64,000 nucleotides of DNA from Namhaeicola litoreus (GCF_042679565.1 NZ_JBHTMY010000003.1:1450205-1514204); one strand, 5' to 3'; counted from the stretch's first letter, positions 34,507-44,084 are shown. The notes: generated by a model not told the origin, from the letters alone. Made by a program: numbers and translations.

Positions 34507-35823
34507 TCAGAAAGAATCATTTATTCTTTCAATTTTAGCCCCTAAAGCCCTCAACCTTTCATCAATTCGTTCATACCCTCTATCGATTTGATCAATATTA
34601 TGAATGGTACTTGTACCTTGTGCAGAAAGTGCAGCAATGACCAAGGCAATTCCGGCTCGGATATCTGGTGACGACATTACAGAACCTCTTAATTCTGAAT
34701 CGTGATTGAGACCAATAACAGTTGCCCGGTGCGGATCACAAAGTATAATTTTAGCACCCATATCAATCAATTTGTCAACAAAGAATAACCTGCTTTCAAA
34801 CATTTTTTGATGAACCAAAACACTTCCTTTGGCCTGCGTAGCCACGACTAAAACAATACTCAATAAATCTGGAGTAAAACCTGGCCATGGTGCATCCGAA
34901 ATGGTTAAGATAGAATCGTCCATGAAATTTTGAATCACATATTCTTTTTGGGATGGTATAAATATATCATCATCATGTTTTTCCAAAGCAATCCCAAGTT
35001 TCCTGAACACATTTGGAATTAAACCTAGGTTTTCCCAACTCACATTCTTTATGGTAAGTGCAGATTTTGTCATTACCGCCATTCCTATCCAACTTCCAAT
35101 TTCTATCATATCTGGAAGGATTCTATGTTCGCATCCACCCAAATATTTTACGCCATTAACAATCAATTTATTTGATCCAATCCCTTGAATATCTGCACCC
35201 ATCGAAATAAGCATTTTACTTAACTGCTGGATATAGGGTTCGCATGCTGCATTGTAGATTGTTGTCTCCCCTTTCGCCATCACCGCTGCCATAAGAATAT
35301 TGGCAGTACCTGTAACAGATGCTTCATCCAACAACATATAAGTACCCTTTAACTCTTCTGCCTCCACACCATAAAAGTACTCCTCTGGATTGTATCTGAA
35401 TTTGGCTCCTAATTTTATAAATCCCTCAAAATGAGTATCTAATCTTCTTCTGCCAATTTTATCTCCACCGGGTCTAGGAATATATCCTTGCCCGAACCTG
35501 GTGAGCAACGGACCAACAATCATAATTGATCCTCTTAACGAGCTGCCATCCTTTTTAAATTTCGCGGATTTTAGATAATCTAAGTCGATTTCGTCTGCCT
35601 GAAATTCATAGGTGTTTTTATCGATTCTAGTGACTTTTACACCTAATTCTCCAAGTATGAAAATCAGTTTATTAACATCCTGAATATCAGGAATATTGCT
35701 TATTGTAACTTTTTCTGCCGTTAATAATACCGCACAGATAACTTGCAAGGCCTCATTCTTTGCCCCCTGAGGAGTGATTTCTCCTCTGAGCTGATGACCA
35801 CCTTCAATTTTAAAAATAGACAT
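34507..35823 (-). CDS. murA: UDP-N-acetylglucosamine 1-carboxyvinyltransferase MurA, Asp-type active site
   Basis: MurA transfers enolpyruvate from PEP to UDP-GlcNAc, the first committed step of peptidoglycan synthesis. The 438-residue protein has GAKNEALQVICAVLL near the N-terminus and the active-site loop RPGGDKIGRRRLDTHFEGF. In E. coli the loop residue is Cys 115, the residue alkylated by fosfomycin; here it is Asp 121. Asp at this position is known from Mycobacterium and Chlamydia and makes the enzyme insensitive to fosfomycin. It is 20 bases downstream of the DUF4290 gene and probably co-transcribed with it. Confidence 0.96.
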   Translation of the reverse strand: MSIFKIEGGHQLRGEITPQGAKNEALQVICAVLLTAEKVTISNIPDIQDVNKLIFILGELGVKVTRIDKNTYEFQADEIDLDYLKSAKFKKDGSSLRGSIMIVGPLLTRFGQGYIPRPGGDKIGRRRLDTHFEGFIKLGAKFRYNPEEYFYGVEAEELKGTYMLLDEASVTGTANILMAAVMAKGETTIYNAACEPYIQQLSKMLISMGADIQGIGSNKLIVNGVKYLGGCEHRILPDMIEIGSWIGMAVMTKSALTIKNVSWENLGLIPNVFRKLGIALEKHDDDIFIPSQKEYVIQNFMDDSILTISDAPWPGFTPDLLSIVLVVATQAKGSVLVHQKMFESRLFFVDKLIDMGAKIILCDPHRATVIGLNHDSELRGSVMSSPDIRAGIALVIAALSAQGTSTIHNIDQIDRGYERIDERLRALGAKIERINDSF

Positions 35824-35843
35824 GCTTTAAACTACTAAGATGA

Positions 35844-36473
35844 TTATTTCTTTTTGTAGATCTTTTTTTGTTTAGATCCTTTATTGTTATTATTGAATTT
35901 ATTGGAAGTTTTTCTTAAAAGATTTTTACTCTCTGCCAACTCATTATCTTTAAGCGTCAATTTCAATTTTCCTCCTGATAATTCCGCTAGATGATCAATA
36001 ATAATTTTATCATCCACCGTATCTTTATTCCAGTTGAGATAAGATTTTTTCATATGGTTGGCTATGGTCATAACCAATGCATCTTTTAAATCACCTTCTT
36101 CCCATGCTGCTGCCGTATCTATCATTGTTTGGATATGATTGCCATAAAAACGATATTTAGAAACTGATTTAGGATAAGGTAATTTTTCAGGTTTAGCCTG
36201 AAGATTTTCTCTCAATGGCTTAGGATATGGAGAATCTGCATCCAACTGATAATTGGACATGATAAAAAGTTGATCCCATAATTTATGCTGGAAGTCCGGA
36301 ACATCACGTAAATGAGGTTGCAAATTGCCCATTACATCTACAATCGCTTTTGCCATTGTATTGCGTTCTTCTTCATTTTCAATGGTCATACAATGATTTA
36401 CCAACTTCTGTATATGTCTTCCGTATTCAGGAATAATTAACGGTTCTCTTTCAGAATTGTATTCTAACTCCAT
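35844..36473 (-). CDS. DUF4290 family protein
   Basis: The 209-residue protein matches DUF4290, a family found in Bacteroidota with unknown function, by LIIPEYGRHIQKLVNHCMT and SKYRFYGNHIQTMIDTA. It has no signal peptide. The C-terminus is a Lys/Asn-rich tail (from about residue 185, with KGSKQKKIYKKK), which may contact nucleic acid or be disordered. It lies directly upstream of murA; a one-mismatch -7 box (TTACTTTG on the minus strand, 36497-36504) lies 24 bases before its start. Confidence 0.85.
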   Translation of the reverse strand: MELEYNSEREPLIIPEYGRHIQKLVNHCMTIENEEERNTMAKAIVDVMGNLQPHLRDVPDFQHKLWDQLFIMSNYQLDADSPYPKPLRENLQAKPEKLPYPKSVSKYRFYGNHIQTMIDTAAAWEEGDLKDALVMTIANHMKKSYLNWNKDTVDDKIIIDHLAELSGGKLKLTLKDNELAESKNLLRKTSNKFNNNNKGSKQKKIYKKK

Positions 36474-36530
36474 AATTCTTTTCTTATATAATATTGCAAA
36501 GTAACAATTATTTCACGGAAAGCCTGCGGT

Positions 36531-38858
36531 TTAATTCACTATTTTAAGCTTGGCAAACTGGAGCAATAGTTTTTTTATTTCTCCGTTTTCAAATTTTATT
36601 TCGGCTTTTTGATCGTTTTCATTTCCTTCAATAGCCAACACTTCGCCTTTACCAAATTTCCCATGAATCACAAAATTACCTACTTTAAGTTTTGTGGCAA
36701 ATGGTCCTTCCGGAATATCCATTTTTACTTGGTGCATTCTCTTAAAATTACCTTGAACTGGTGATGCTTTTTTTATTGGTTTTGGGGCTTCTTTCCTTTT
36801 TACCCCAATTGGTTTCTTAAATCTTACAGTCTCCGGGGGAGTTTCTCCAAAAATATCGGAATCGATAAAACTGTTTTGCTTAAATTGAGGTTGTTTGGGT
36901 GCAATTTGTTGAACAAATTGCTCATCAATCTCTTCTAAAAACCGACTTGGTTCGCAATCCACTAATTTACCCCATCGATATCTGGATTGGGCATATGATA
37001 GATAAACTTGCTTCTCTGCTCTGGTAAGTGCAACATAGAACAACCTCCGCTCCTCCTCTACTTCACTTCTCGTGTTCATACTCATGGCCGACGGAAACAG
37101 ATTTTCTTCCATTCCAACAATAAAAACATGAGGAAATTCTAATCCCTTCGCCAAGTGAATCGTCATTAAAGACACCCTTGGTTTATCATCTTTATCGTTA
37201 TCTAAATCTGTCGCTAAAGCCACATCAATTAAGAAAACAGCCAAGGAATCATCTTCTTCTTTTTCTTTTTGAACCTCAATAAAATCTTTGATACCGTTAA
37301 GAAGCTCCTGAACATTTTCTACTTTGCTAATCGCTTCAGGTGTTCCATCTTTTTCTATATCTCGAACCAGTTTTGTTTTTTTCAAAACCAACTCTGCTAT
37401 CTCGAAAGCATTTAATGTTTGTGCCTCTGCCTGAAAACTTTTGATCAGTAAGACAAAATCACGCAGTTTATTCTTAGTTCCAGTATTTAACTGAAGATTT
37501 ACAACATCAATATTTTCTATAACCTCGAATATAGATTTATTCAATTCATTAGCAGCCACAGTTAATTTGTTCATGGTGGTATCGCCAATTCCTCTTGCTG
37601 GATAGTTGATTACTCTTTTCAGTGCTTCCTCATCATTTGGATTCAAGATCAATCTCAGGTATGCCAGCGTATCTTTGATTTCCTTTCGTTGGTAAAAACT
37701 TAAGCCTCCAAAAATTTTATAATCGATATTCTTTTTCCTCAGCGCATCTTCTATGGCTCTAGATTGAGCATTGGTTCTATAAAGTACTGCAAATTGATCA
37801 TTGGACAATTGATGCCTCATCTGATCTTCAAAAATGGCACTCGCCACAAAACGCCCTTCATCACCTTCTGATAAAGTACGCATAATTTTAATCATGTCAC
37901 CTTTATCGTTCTGCGTCCAAATTGTTTTATCTAATTTGCTCTGATTGTTTTCAATGACGCTATTTGCAGCATTTACAATGGTTTGAGAAGATCTGTAATT
38001 TTGTTCGAGCTTAAAAATACTAACCTCTTTATAATCTCTTTGAAAATTGAGGATATTTTGAATATTTGCCCCACGAAATGCATAGATACTTTGACTGTCA
38101 TCTCCAACCACACATATATTTTCAAAACGATCTGCCAAAGCTCGCACAATGAGATATTGAGAATGGTTGGTATCTTGGTACTCATCTACTAAAATATATT
38201 TGAAACGATCTTGGTATTTTCCCAAAACATCCGGAAAGCGCGTGAGTAGTTCGTTGGTCCTAAGCAATAAATCATCAAAATCCATTGCACCAGCTTTAAA
38301 ACATCGATCTACATAGTTTTTATAAATCTCACCCATTTTTGGTCTTCCCGACATTCGGTCGGCTTCCAACAACTCGGGATTCGTGTAGTAAGCTTTGACG
38401 GTAATCAAGCTATTCTTATATTGAGAAATACGACCCAAAACCTGTTTCGGCTTATACTTGTCTTTATCCAAACTCATCTCTTGAATAATAGAAGAAAGTA
38501 ATCTTACAGAGTCTTGTGTGTCATAAATTGTAAAATTAGACGGAAAACCTAATTTCTCACTTTCACTTCTTAAAATTCTGGCAAAAACACTGTGAAAAGT
38601 ACCCATCCACAAATTTTTTGCTTCGCTTTGCCCAACAATTTCTGCAATTCGCTTTTTCATTTCACGAGCCGCCTTATTGGTAAAAGTAAGGGCCAAAATA
38701 TTGAAGGAATCTACTCCCTGTTGCATTAAATGAGCTATTCTATATGTGAGTACTCGGGTTTTTCCAGAACCAGCTCCGGCAATAATAATCATCGGACCAT
38801 CTTTGTGCAATACGGCCTCTTTTTGAGATTCATTAAGTTGAGCGATATAATTATTCAC
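36531..38858 (-). CDS. UvrD/PcrA-type superfamily 1 DNA helicase
   Basis: The 775-residue protein has all UvrD-family motifs: Q-motif LNESQKEAV, Walker A GAGSGKTRVLTYRI, LVDEYQDTN (motif II), VGDDSQSIYAFRGA (III), LEQNYRSSQTI (IV), MTIHLAKGLEFPHVFIVG (V) and VALTRAEKQVYLSYA (VI). The C-terminal part ends in a Tudor-like segment (VIHGKFGKGEVLAIEG), as in PcrA, which can contact RNA polymerase. These helicases act in nucleotide excision and mismatch repair and clear proteins from DNA. PcrA and UvrD are not separable here by sequence alone. A good promoter with both elements lies upstream. Confidence 0.95.
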   Translation of the reverse strand: MNNYIAQLNESQKEAVLHKDGPMIIIAGAGSGKTRVLTYRIAHLMQQGVDSFNILALTFTNKAAREMKKRIAEIVGQSEAKNLWMGTFHSVFARILRSESEKLGFPSNFTIYDTQDSVRLLSSIIQEMSLDKDKYKPKQVLGRISQYKNSLITVKAYYTNPELLEADRMSGRPKMGEIYKNYVDRCFKAGAMDFDDLLLRTNELLTRFPDVLGKYQDRFKYILVDEYQDTNHSQYLIVRALADRFENICVVGDDSQSIYAFRGANIQNILNFQRDYKEVSIFKLEQNYRSSQTIVNAANSVIENNQSKLDKTIWTQNDKGDMIKIMRTLSEGDEGRFVASAIFEDQMRHQLSNDQFAVLYRTNAQSRAIEDALRKKNIDYKIFGGLSFYQRKEIKDTLAYLRLILNPNDEEALKRVINYPARGIGDTTMNKLTVAANELNKSIFEVIENIDVVNLQLNTGTKNKLRDFVLLIKSFQAEAQTLNAFEIAELVLKKTKLVRDIEKDGTPEAISKVENVQELLNGIKDFIEVQKEKEEDDSLAVFLIDVALATDLDNDKDDKPRVSLMTIHLAKGLEFPHVFIVGMEENLFPSAMSMNTRSEVEEERRLFYVALTRAEKQVYLSYAQSRYRWGKLVDCEPSRFLEEIDEQFVQQIAPKQPQFKQNSFIDSDIFGETPPETVRFKKPIGVKRKEAPKPIKKASPVQGNFKRMHQVKMDIPEGPFATKLKVGNFVIHGKFGKGEVLAIEGNENDQKAEIKFENGEIKKLLLQFAKLKIVN

Positions 38859-38882
38859 AGGAAGTCAAACAGGTTAAAGCCT

Positions 38883-38913
38883 CAAAAATACAATCCTTAA
38901 TTTATTCTCACAA
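38883..38913 (-). promoter_or_regulatory. Two-element Bacteroidota promoter of the UvrD-type helicase gene
   Basis: On the minus strand a TTG (38911-38913) lies 20 bases before TATTTTTG (38883-38890), the spacing expected between the -33 and -7 elements. This is the best two-element match I found in the window. The ATG is 25 bases further. Confidence 0.6.
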
Positions 38914-38929
38914 TAAAAGTTATCGACAT

Positions 38930-38965
38930 AAAAAAAGAGGCTACCCTTTTTAAGAATAACCTCTT
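38930..38965 (-). terminator. Rho-independent terminator after the FadL-OmpA fusion gene
   Basis: On the minus strand a 9-bp stem with one G-U pair (38957-38965 with 38935-38943) closes a 13-base loop and runs into T7. It separates this gene from the helicase promoter immediately downstream. Confidence 0.8.
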
Positions 38966-38983
38966 CATTGCATAGTAAAAAAA

Positions 38984-41095
38984 TCACTTTTCAGCAAAAA
39001 TGTCAACTCGTCTATTGGCCTGTCTACCTTTAGAAGTATTATTATCTCCTATTGGATTTGAAGAGCCATAACCTTGTGCAGATATCATATCTGCTGGAAA
39101 ACCTGCTTTAACTAGATAATCCATCACCGCTTCTGCTCTTTCTTTAGAAAGTCTGTCATTTACACTGGCGCTACCTGTGCTATCAGTATGACCTTCTACT
39201 CTAAATTTAGAGGTTTTATATTCAGATAAAATTGAACTAATTTGGTCTAATCTAACAAGTGATTCGTTCGTAAAAGTAGATTTTCCCGTATTAAAATAAA
39301 GTGCTCTTGCTAAATCTGTTATTTGTTTTTGCACTTCATCAGTAATCAAAGGACAACCGCCATTTGAAGGTTCTCCAGATATATAAGGACAATTATCCTC
39401 ATCATCAGGTACACCGTCCAAATCTGTATCTTTCATCGGGCAACCCTTATTCTCTATTAAGCCTGATTCATTTGGACATTCATCCATTTTATCCATAACT
39501 CCATCTCCATCACTATCAGGACAACCATTAAACTGCTCTAAACCTGCTATTTCAGGGCAATAATCATCTTGATCACTAAAACCATCTCCATCACTATCAG
39601 GACAACCGTTCATCGCCTCTGTTCCGGCAATTGTTGGACAAACATCTCTTGAATCTGGAATACCATCTAAATCTGTATCAGGACAACCATTAAACTGCTC
39701 TAATCCAGGCACTTCTGGACAAGCATCCTCAGTATCTTTTACACCATCATTATCTGTGTCTTTTCCTCCAAATCTAAAATTAAGTCCAACCATAATAAGT
39801 GAAGTTGTCATGTCATATGCTACCTCACTACCAGGTATAGCACCTAATTGATTATTGTTTGAGATCATCATTGGACTTAATAATGGTCCTCTTGTTTTAC
39901 CATCACTCATACCGTAATGGTACATGGCATCAAAAACAAAAGAATCACTAAATTCATAACTAAATCCAAATTGGAAAGCATTGGCAATTACTGCGGTCGC
40001 CGGTACTGAAAAGAACGCTAAATCTTCTTGGATAGGATTTGTGCTATAAGTATAACCGAAACGAAGTGGTAATTTATTGATTGCTTTTAATTGTAATCCG
40101 GCGGATAAGATCGAAATATTTTGCCATCCGAAACCATTCACTGCACCAGTTGGAAAGCCATTTTCTGCAAATGCCCATCCACTTTTTTCGAATCCTTCGG
40201 TACCTTCATAATCTACATATCTGTAGTCCAGTGCTAAATCAACAATTCCTTTAGAATAACCAATACCCACAGAATAAATTGCGGGGTAATCCATGGTAAA
40301 TTTTACGCCAGGTGCTGCTGTACCATCCAAATATTCATTTTCAAAATCAAACTCACTAAAGAATTGTGGTGATTTATAGGATGCTCCCATTTTAAATCCG
40401 TTTTGCGAATCAAAAAACAAGCCTATTTGTCCACCATAGCCAAAAGCAGTAGCTCTATCGGATTTTGGATAACCTTTTCCTGTTCCTCCCATTTCAGGCG
40501 GGAAATCAGGTGATGCAAGAGGATTTGGTTCTAACTCTAACGACGCGTAATTAGCTGTTGGTTGAAATCCAATTGAGAATTTCTCTGAAAGAGCAATAGC
40601 CCACGTAAATCCAACCTGTAATAGCATATAATCAGATTCTATACGTCCAAAACCACCTTGCGATTGCGGAAAGTTAATGGGATTTGAAGAACTTTCAGGA
40701 AAAGTTACACCAAAACCGCTAATACCAAAAGCAGAAATACCAAAGGTAGATTTGCTGTCTTTATCACCCCAAGCAAATGCAAGTGCAGGCATAGGAGAAA
40801 TCCCTCTGTCATCTTCCGTAGAACCACTAAATGGTCCTTGGGGTGTTGGCACGGTTGAATATAATTCTGGTGACGAAGAAAATGCACCGATATCGAATTT
40901 AAGAATAGACCCATCAAAGGCCGACAAACCGGCTGGGTTCCATTGCATGGCTCCACTAATATCTAATGGTTGGCCTGTTGCAGCACCTCCCATAGACATA
41001 TTTACTGCTCCTACTCCTTGTAAAATATGTCCGGTTTGCGCCATGGCAAACGAACAGAACAAAGAAATAAGAAAACTTATTTGTAATTTTTTCAT
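38984..41095 (-). CDS. FadL-like outer-membrane barrel fused to TSP3 repeats and an OmpA domain
   Basis: This 703-residue protein joins three parts. After a signal peptide (1-19), residues 21-443 are a FadL/OmpP1-type barrel, with the typical start GAVNMSMGGAATG and WNPAGLSAF. Residues 446-583 contain five calcium-binding thrombospondin type 3 repeats (DTDNDGVKDTEDACP, DTDLDGIPDSRDVCP and so on). Residues 595-703 are an OmpA-like peptidoglycan-binding domain (VEGHTDSTGSASVNDRLS, YGSSNPIGDN, RQANRRVDI). FadL proteins import long-chain fatty acids or other hydrophobic molecules; the OmpA part should anchor the barrel to the wall. It is monocistronic, between its own promoter region and a terminator. 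Confidence 0.92.
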   Translation of the reverse strand: MKKLQISFLISLFCSFAMAQTGHILQGVGAVNMSMGGAATGQPLDISGAMQWNPAGLSAFDGSILKFDIGAFSSSPELYSTVPTPQGPFSGSTEDDRGISPMPALAFAWGDKDSKSTFGISAFGISGFGVTFPESSSNPINFPQSQGGFGRIESDYMLLQVGFTWAIALSEKFSIGFQPTANYASLELEPNPLASPDFPPEMGGTGKGYPKSDRATAFGYGGQIGLFFDSQNGFKMGASYKSPQFFSEFDFENEYLDGTAAPGVKFTMDYPAIYSVGIGYSKGIVDLALDYRYVDYEGTEGFEKSGWAFAENGFPTGAVNGFGWQNISILSAGLQLKAINKLPLRFGYTYSTNPIQEDLAFFSVPATAVIANAFQFGFSYEFSDSFVFDAMYHYGMSDGKTRGPLLSPMMISNNNQLGAIPGSEVAYDMTTSLIMVGLNFRFGGKDTDNDGVKDTEDACPEVPGLEQFNGCPDTDLDGIPDSRDVCPTIAGTEAMNGCPDSDGDGFSDQDDYCPEIAGLEQFNGCPDSDGDGVMDKMDECPNESGLIENKGCPMKDTDLDGVPDDEDNCPYISGEPSNGGCPLITDEVQKQITDLARALYFNTGKSTFTNESLVRLDQISSILSEYKTSKFRVEGHTDSTGSASVNDRLSKERAEAVMDYLVKAGFPADMISAQGYGSSNPIGDNNTSKGRQANRRVDIFAEK

Positions 41096-41171
41096 ATAAT
41101 TATAATTGAGTTAATATGATATTTAAGTAATCATCCATTTCTTGAATAAGTAAAAAAACGAATCATTCCAT

Positions 41172-41179
41172 CAAATTTA
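41172..41179 (-). promoter_or_regulatory. Bacteroidota-type -7 box upstream of the FadL-OmpA gene
   Basis: On the minus strand TAAATTTG matches TAnnTTTG, giving a leader of about 70 bases before the ATG at 41095. Confidence 0.45.
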
Positions 41180-41250
41180 TTGACATTATTCACATATTTT
41201 TATGAGATTTGTCATGGAACTAAATTAATTCTAATTAATTAGATTGTAGA

Positions 41251-41772
41251 ATGGACTCAGATAAAATATTAGAAATAATCGCTTATTGTTTGCCTGCTTT
41301 AATTACAGGAGGTGTTGCTCTTTATTTTTTTAAGGATTTTGTAAAAAACGAAAATCAACGAAGAATTTTTTTAGTAAAAAGGGAAAATCAGAAGCTCGCC
41401 TTACCCTTAAGATTGCAAGCTTATGAAAGGATGGCCTTATTTTTAGAAAGAATTTCCTTTTCAAAACTATTGGTAAGGGTCAAACCTTCCAATGCTAGTG
41501 TGTCTGAATATCAAAACAAATTAATTCTTCATATAGAACAAGAATTTGAACACAATTTAACGCAACAAATCTATATTTCAGATAATGGTTGGAATGCCAT
41601 TGTTTCTGCAAAAAATGCACAAATACAAATCATCAGAGCTATGACTGCTGACAAATCTACCGAAAATGCTGAACATTTGCGGGAAAAATTACTTCAAAAA
41701 TCTACTGAAAGTGAAAGCCCTACGGCCATTGCCCTTTCACTTGTAAAAAACGAAGTACGCTCAATTTTTTAG
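41251..41772 (+). CDS. Conserved flavobacterial membrane-anchored protein of unknown function
   Basis: The 173-residue protein has one hydrophobic N-terminal segment (about 8-28, IAYCLPALITGGVALYFF) and a soluble, mainly helical remainder (RIFLVKRENQKLALPLRLQ..., LQAYERMALFLERIS). I recall homologues throughout the Flavobacteriaceae as hypothetical proteins; DUF7935 may be the family name, but I am not sure. Its stop codon overlaps the stop of the convergent Nudix gene, with no room for a terminator between them. Confidence 0.75.
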   Translation: MDSDKILEIIAYCLPALITGGVALYFFKDFVKNENQRRIFLVKRENQKLALPLRLQAYERMALFLERISFSKLLVRVKPSNASVSEYQNKLILHIEQEFEHNLTQQIYISDNGWNAIVSAKNAQIQIIRAMTADKSTENAEHLREKLLQKSTESESPTAIALSLVKNEVRSIF

Positions 41773-42359
41773 GAGAGAAATAATTTTAATCGAATCGCTA
41801 AGTATTGCAACAAAATAATAGTTTTAGCATCTATGATTTCTCCATAAGAAATCCATTCTAATGCCGTTTTAACTGGGATTTCTAACACTTCAATTTCTTC
41901 TTGCTCTTCTATTAATCCTCCTCCATTATTCACTTTCATGTCGTCGGTATATTCTCCTAAATACAAATGAATGATTTCTGTTACTGCGCCGGGCGACATA
42001 TAAGTTTCAAGCACTTTTTCGACCTTCTTAATCTTATATCCGGTTTCTTCAAAAACTTCATTGATGATACACGTTTCAGGATCCTGACCATCCAATAAAC
42101 CTGCACAAGTTTCAACGAGCATACCAGATTCGTTCCCATTTACATAGGTTGGCATTCTAAATTGTCTGATAAGTACAACCGTTTGTTTTTCTTTATTGTA
42201 CAAAAGTATTCCTGCACCATTCCCTCTGTCATAACTCTCTCTATATTGTCTAACCCAAGAACCATCCTTTCTTTGGTAATCAAATCCAATTTTATATAAG
42301 GTGTACCAATTATCTGATAAGACTTCTTTTTCTATATTTTTAATTTTTGGATTAAGCAT
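41769..42359 (-). CDS. Nudix hydrolase, NudK-like (GDP-mannose/nucleotide-sugar pyrophosphatase type)
   Basis: The 196-residue protein has a Nudix box in CAGLLDGQDPETCIINEVFEETGYKI-like order (key residues Gly, then the Glu residues of EVFEETGY; the usual Arg before the first Glu is Asn). The flanking segments resemble E. coli NudK, including VETCAGLLDG and the downstream YMSPGAVTEIIHLYLGEY. NudK hydrolyses GDP-mannose; other relatives cleave ADP-ribose, so the substrate is open. It lies 3 bases downstream of ettA and is surely co-transcribed with it. Its stop overlaps that of the convergent plus-strand gene. Confidence 0.88.
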   Translation of the reverse strand: MLNPKIKNIEKEVLSDNWYTLYKIGFDYQRKDGSWVRQYRESYDRGNGAGILLYNKEKQTVVLIRQFRMPTYVNGNESGMLVETCAGLLDGQDPETCIINEVFEETGYKIKKVEKVLETYMSPGAVTEIIHLYLGEYTDDMKVNNGGGLIEEQEEIEVLEIPVKTALEWISYGEIIDAKTIILLQYLAIRLKLFLS

Positions 42360-42362
42360 TTC

Positions 42363-44054
42363 TTACCTCACCAGTTTTTTATATTTAATTCTCTTCGGAA
42401 CTAAATCTCCACCCAATCTTTTCTTCTTATTCTCTTCGTATTCTGAAAAACTTCCTTCAAAATAATACACTTGAGAATCTCCTTCAAAGGCTAAAATATG
42501 TGTACAGATTCTATCTAAAAACCAACGGTCATGTGAAATAATAACTGCACATCCTGCAAAATTCTCGAGCCCTTCTTCTAAAGCACGCAAGGTATTTACG
42601 TCCAAATCATTGGTAGGTTCATCCAGGAGTAAAACATTTCCTTCTTCTCTTAAAGTCATAGCTAAATGCAAACGGTTTCTTTCACCACCTGACAATGTAC
42701 TCACTTTTTTATTTTGCTCTGATCCACTAAAGTTAAACCTTCCTAAATAAGCCCTTGAGTTGATCTCCTTACCGCCCATTAGGATAGTTTCTTGGCCTTG
42801 AGCAAAATTTTCCCAAATAGATTTATCCGGATCGATATTAGAATGTTGCTGATCTACGTAGGCAATATTAGCAGTTTCACCCACCTCAAATACACCTTTA
42901 TCCGCGGTTTCTTCTCCCATAATCATTTTAAATATTGTAGTTTTTCCGGCACCATTAGGGCCAATAATCCCAACAATACCATTTGGAGGAAGATTAAAAT
43001 TCAGGCTTTCATACAATAACTTATCTCCAAATGCTTTAGAAACTCCCACTGCATTGATCACATTATTCCCTAAACGGGGGCCATTTGGAATATATAATTC
43101 TAACTTTTCTTCTTTTTGTTTTTGATCTTCGTTTATCAATTTATCATAATTTGACAAACGTGCTTTTGATTTTGCATGCCTGCCTTTCGGTGCCATTCTC
43201 ACCCATTCCAACTCACGCTGTAAAGTTTTTTGCCTTTTTGACGCTACTTTTTCTTCCTGTGCTAATCTCGCCGATTTCTGCTCTAACCAAGAAGAATAAT
43301 TTCCTTTAAAAGGGATTCCTTCTCCTCTATCCAACTCAAGAATCCATCCTGCGACATTATCTAAAAAATAACGGTCGTGGGTTACAGCGATTACTGTTCC
43401 TTGATATTGTGCCAAATGATGTTCTAACCATTGTACTGATTCTGCATCCAAATGGTTAGTCGGCTCATCTAATAAAAGCACATCTGGTTGTTTTAACAAG
43501 ATCCTGCAAAGTGCCACTCTTCTTCGCTCTCCACCAGATAAATTCTTGATCAAGGCATCTCCATCTGGCGTTCTTAATGCATCCATCGCTATTTCTAATT
43601 GAGTATCCAATTCCCATGCATTTAAAGCGTCTATCTTATCCTGAAGTTCTGCCTGTTTTGCCATTAGTTTATCCATTTTATCAGGATTTGAATAAACTTC
43701 CTCCAAGCCAAACATATCATTTATTTTGTTGTACTCATCTAATATTGCAACAGTTCCTGCCACCCCTTCTTTTACTACCTCAATCACTGTTTTATTTTCG
43801 TCTAATTCAGGTTCTTGTGATAAATAATCTACCGAATAGTTAGGAGAAAAAACCACATTTCCCTGATGGTTCTTATCTAATCCGGCAATTATGCGAAGCA
43901 AAGTAGATTTTCCAGACCCGTTTAAACCTAAAATCCCAATCTTAGCTCCATAAAAAAAGGAGAGATAAATATTCTTTAAAACCTGTTTATTTGCTCCCGG
44001 ATAAGTTTTACTTACACCGGACATTGAAAAGATTACTTTCTTATCATCTGACAT
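42363..44054 (-). CDS. ettA: Energy-dependent translational throttle protein EttA (ABC-F)
   Basis: The 563-residue protein has two ABC domains without membrane segments. The first has Walker A GLNGSGKST and signature NLSGGERRRVALCR; the second has GPNGAGKTT and LSGGERNRLHLAM. Between them is the P-site tRNA-interaction linker (about 240-320, WVRMAPKGRHAKSKARLSNYD). EttA binds the ribosomal E site and gates early elongation according to the ATP/ADP ratio. Length and the absence of a long C-terminal extension fit EttA and not the resistance-type ABC-F proteins. Confidence 0.93.
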   Translation of the reverse strand: MSDDKKVIFSMSGVSKTYPGANKQVLKNIYLSFFYGAKIGILGLNGSGKSTLLRIIAGLDKNHQGNVVFSPNYSVDYLSQEPELDENKTVIEVVKEGVAGTVAILDEYNKINDMFGLEEVYSNPDKMDKLMAKQAELQDKIDALNAWELDTQLEIAMDALRTPDGDALIKNLSGGERRRVALCRILLKQPDVLLLDEPTNHLDAESVQWLEHHLAQYQGTVIAVTHDRYFLDNVAGWILELDRGEGIPFKGNYSSWLEQKSARLAQEEKVASKRQKTLQRELEWVRMAPKGRHAKSKARLSNYDKLINEDQKQKEEKLELYIPNGPRLGNNVINAVGVSKAFGDKLLYESLNFNLPPNGIVGIIGPNGAGKTTIFKMIMGEETADKGVFEVGETANIAYVDQQHSNIDPDKSIWENFAQGQETILMGGKEINSRAYLGRFNFSGSEQNKKVSTLSGGERNRLHLAMTLREEGNVLLLDEPTNDLDVNTLRALEEGLENFAGCAVIISHDRWFLDRICTHILAFEGDSQVYYFEGSFSEYEENKKKRLGGDLVPKRIKYKKLVR

Positions 44055-44076
44055 ATTCCAATATTTTTGATTGCCA

Positions 44077-44084
44077 CAAATATA
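44077..44084 (-). promoter_or_regulatory. Bacteroidota-type -7 box upstream of ettA
   Basis: On the minus strand TATATTTG matches TAnnTTTG, 22 bases before the ettA ATG. Confidence 0.45.

Noticed and set aside
38984..41095. Frames of up to 140 codons on the opposite strand of the FadL-OmpA gene
   Set aside because: They have no recognisable domain or signal and follow the codon structure of the real gene.
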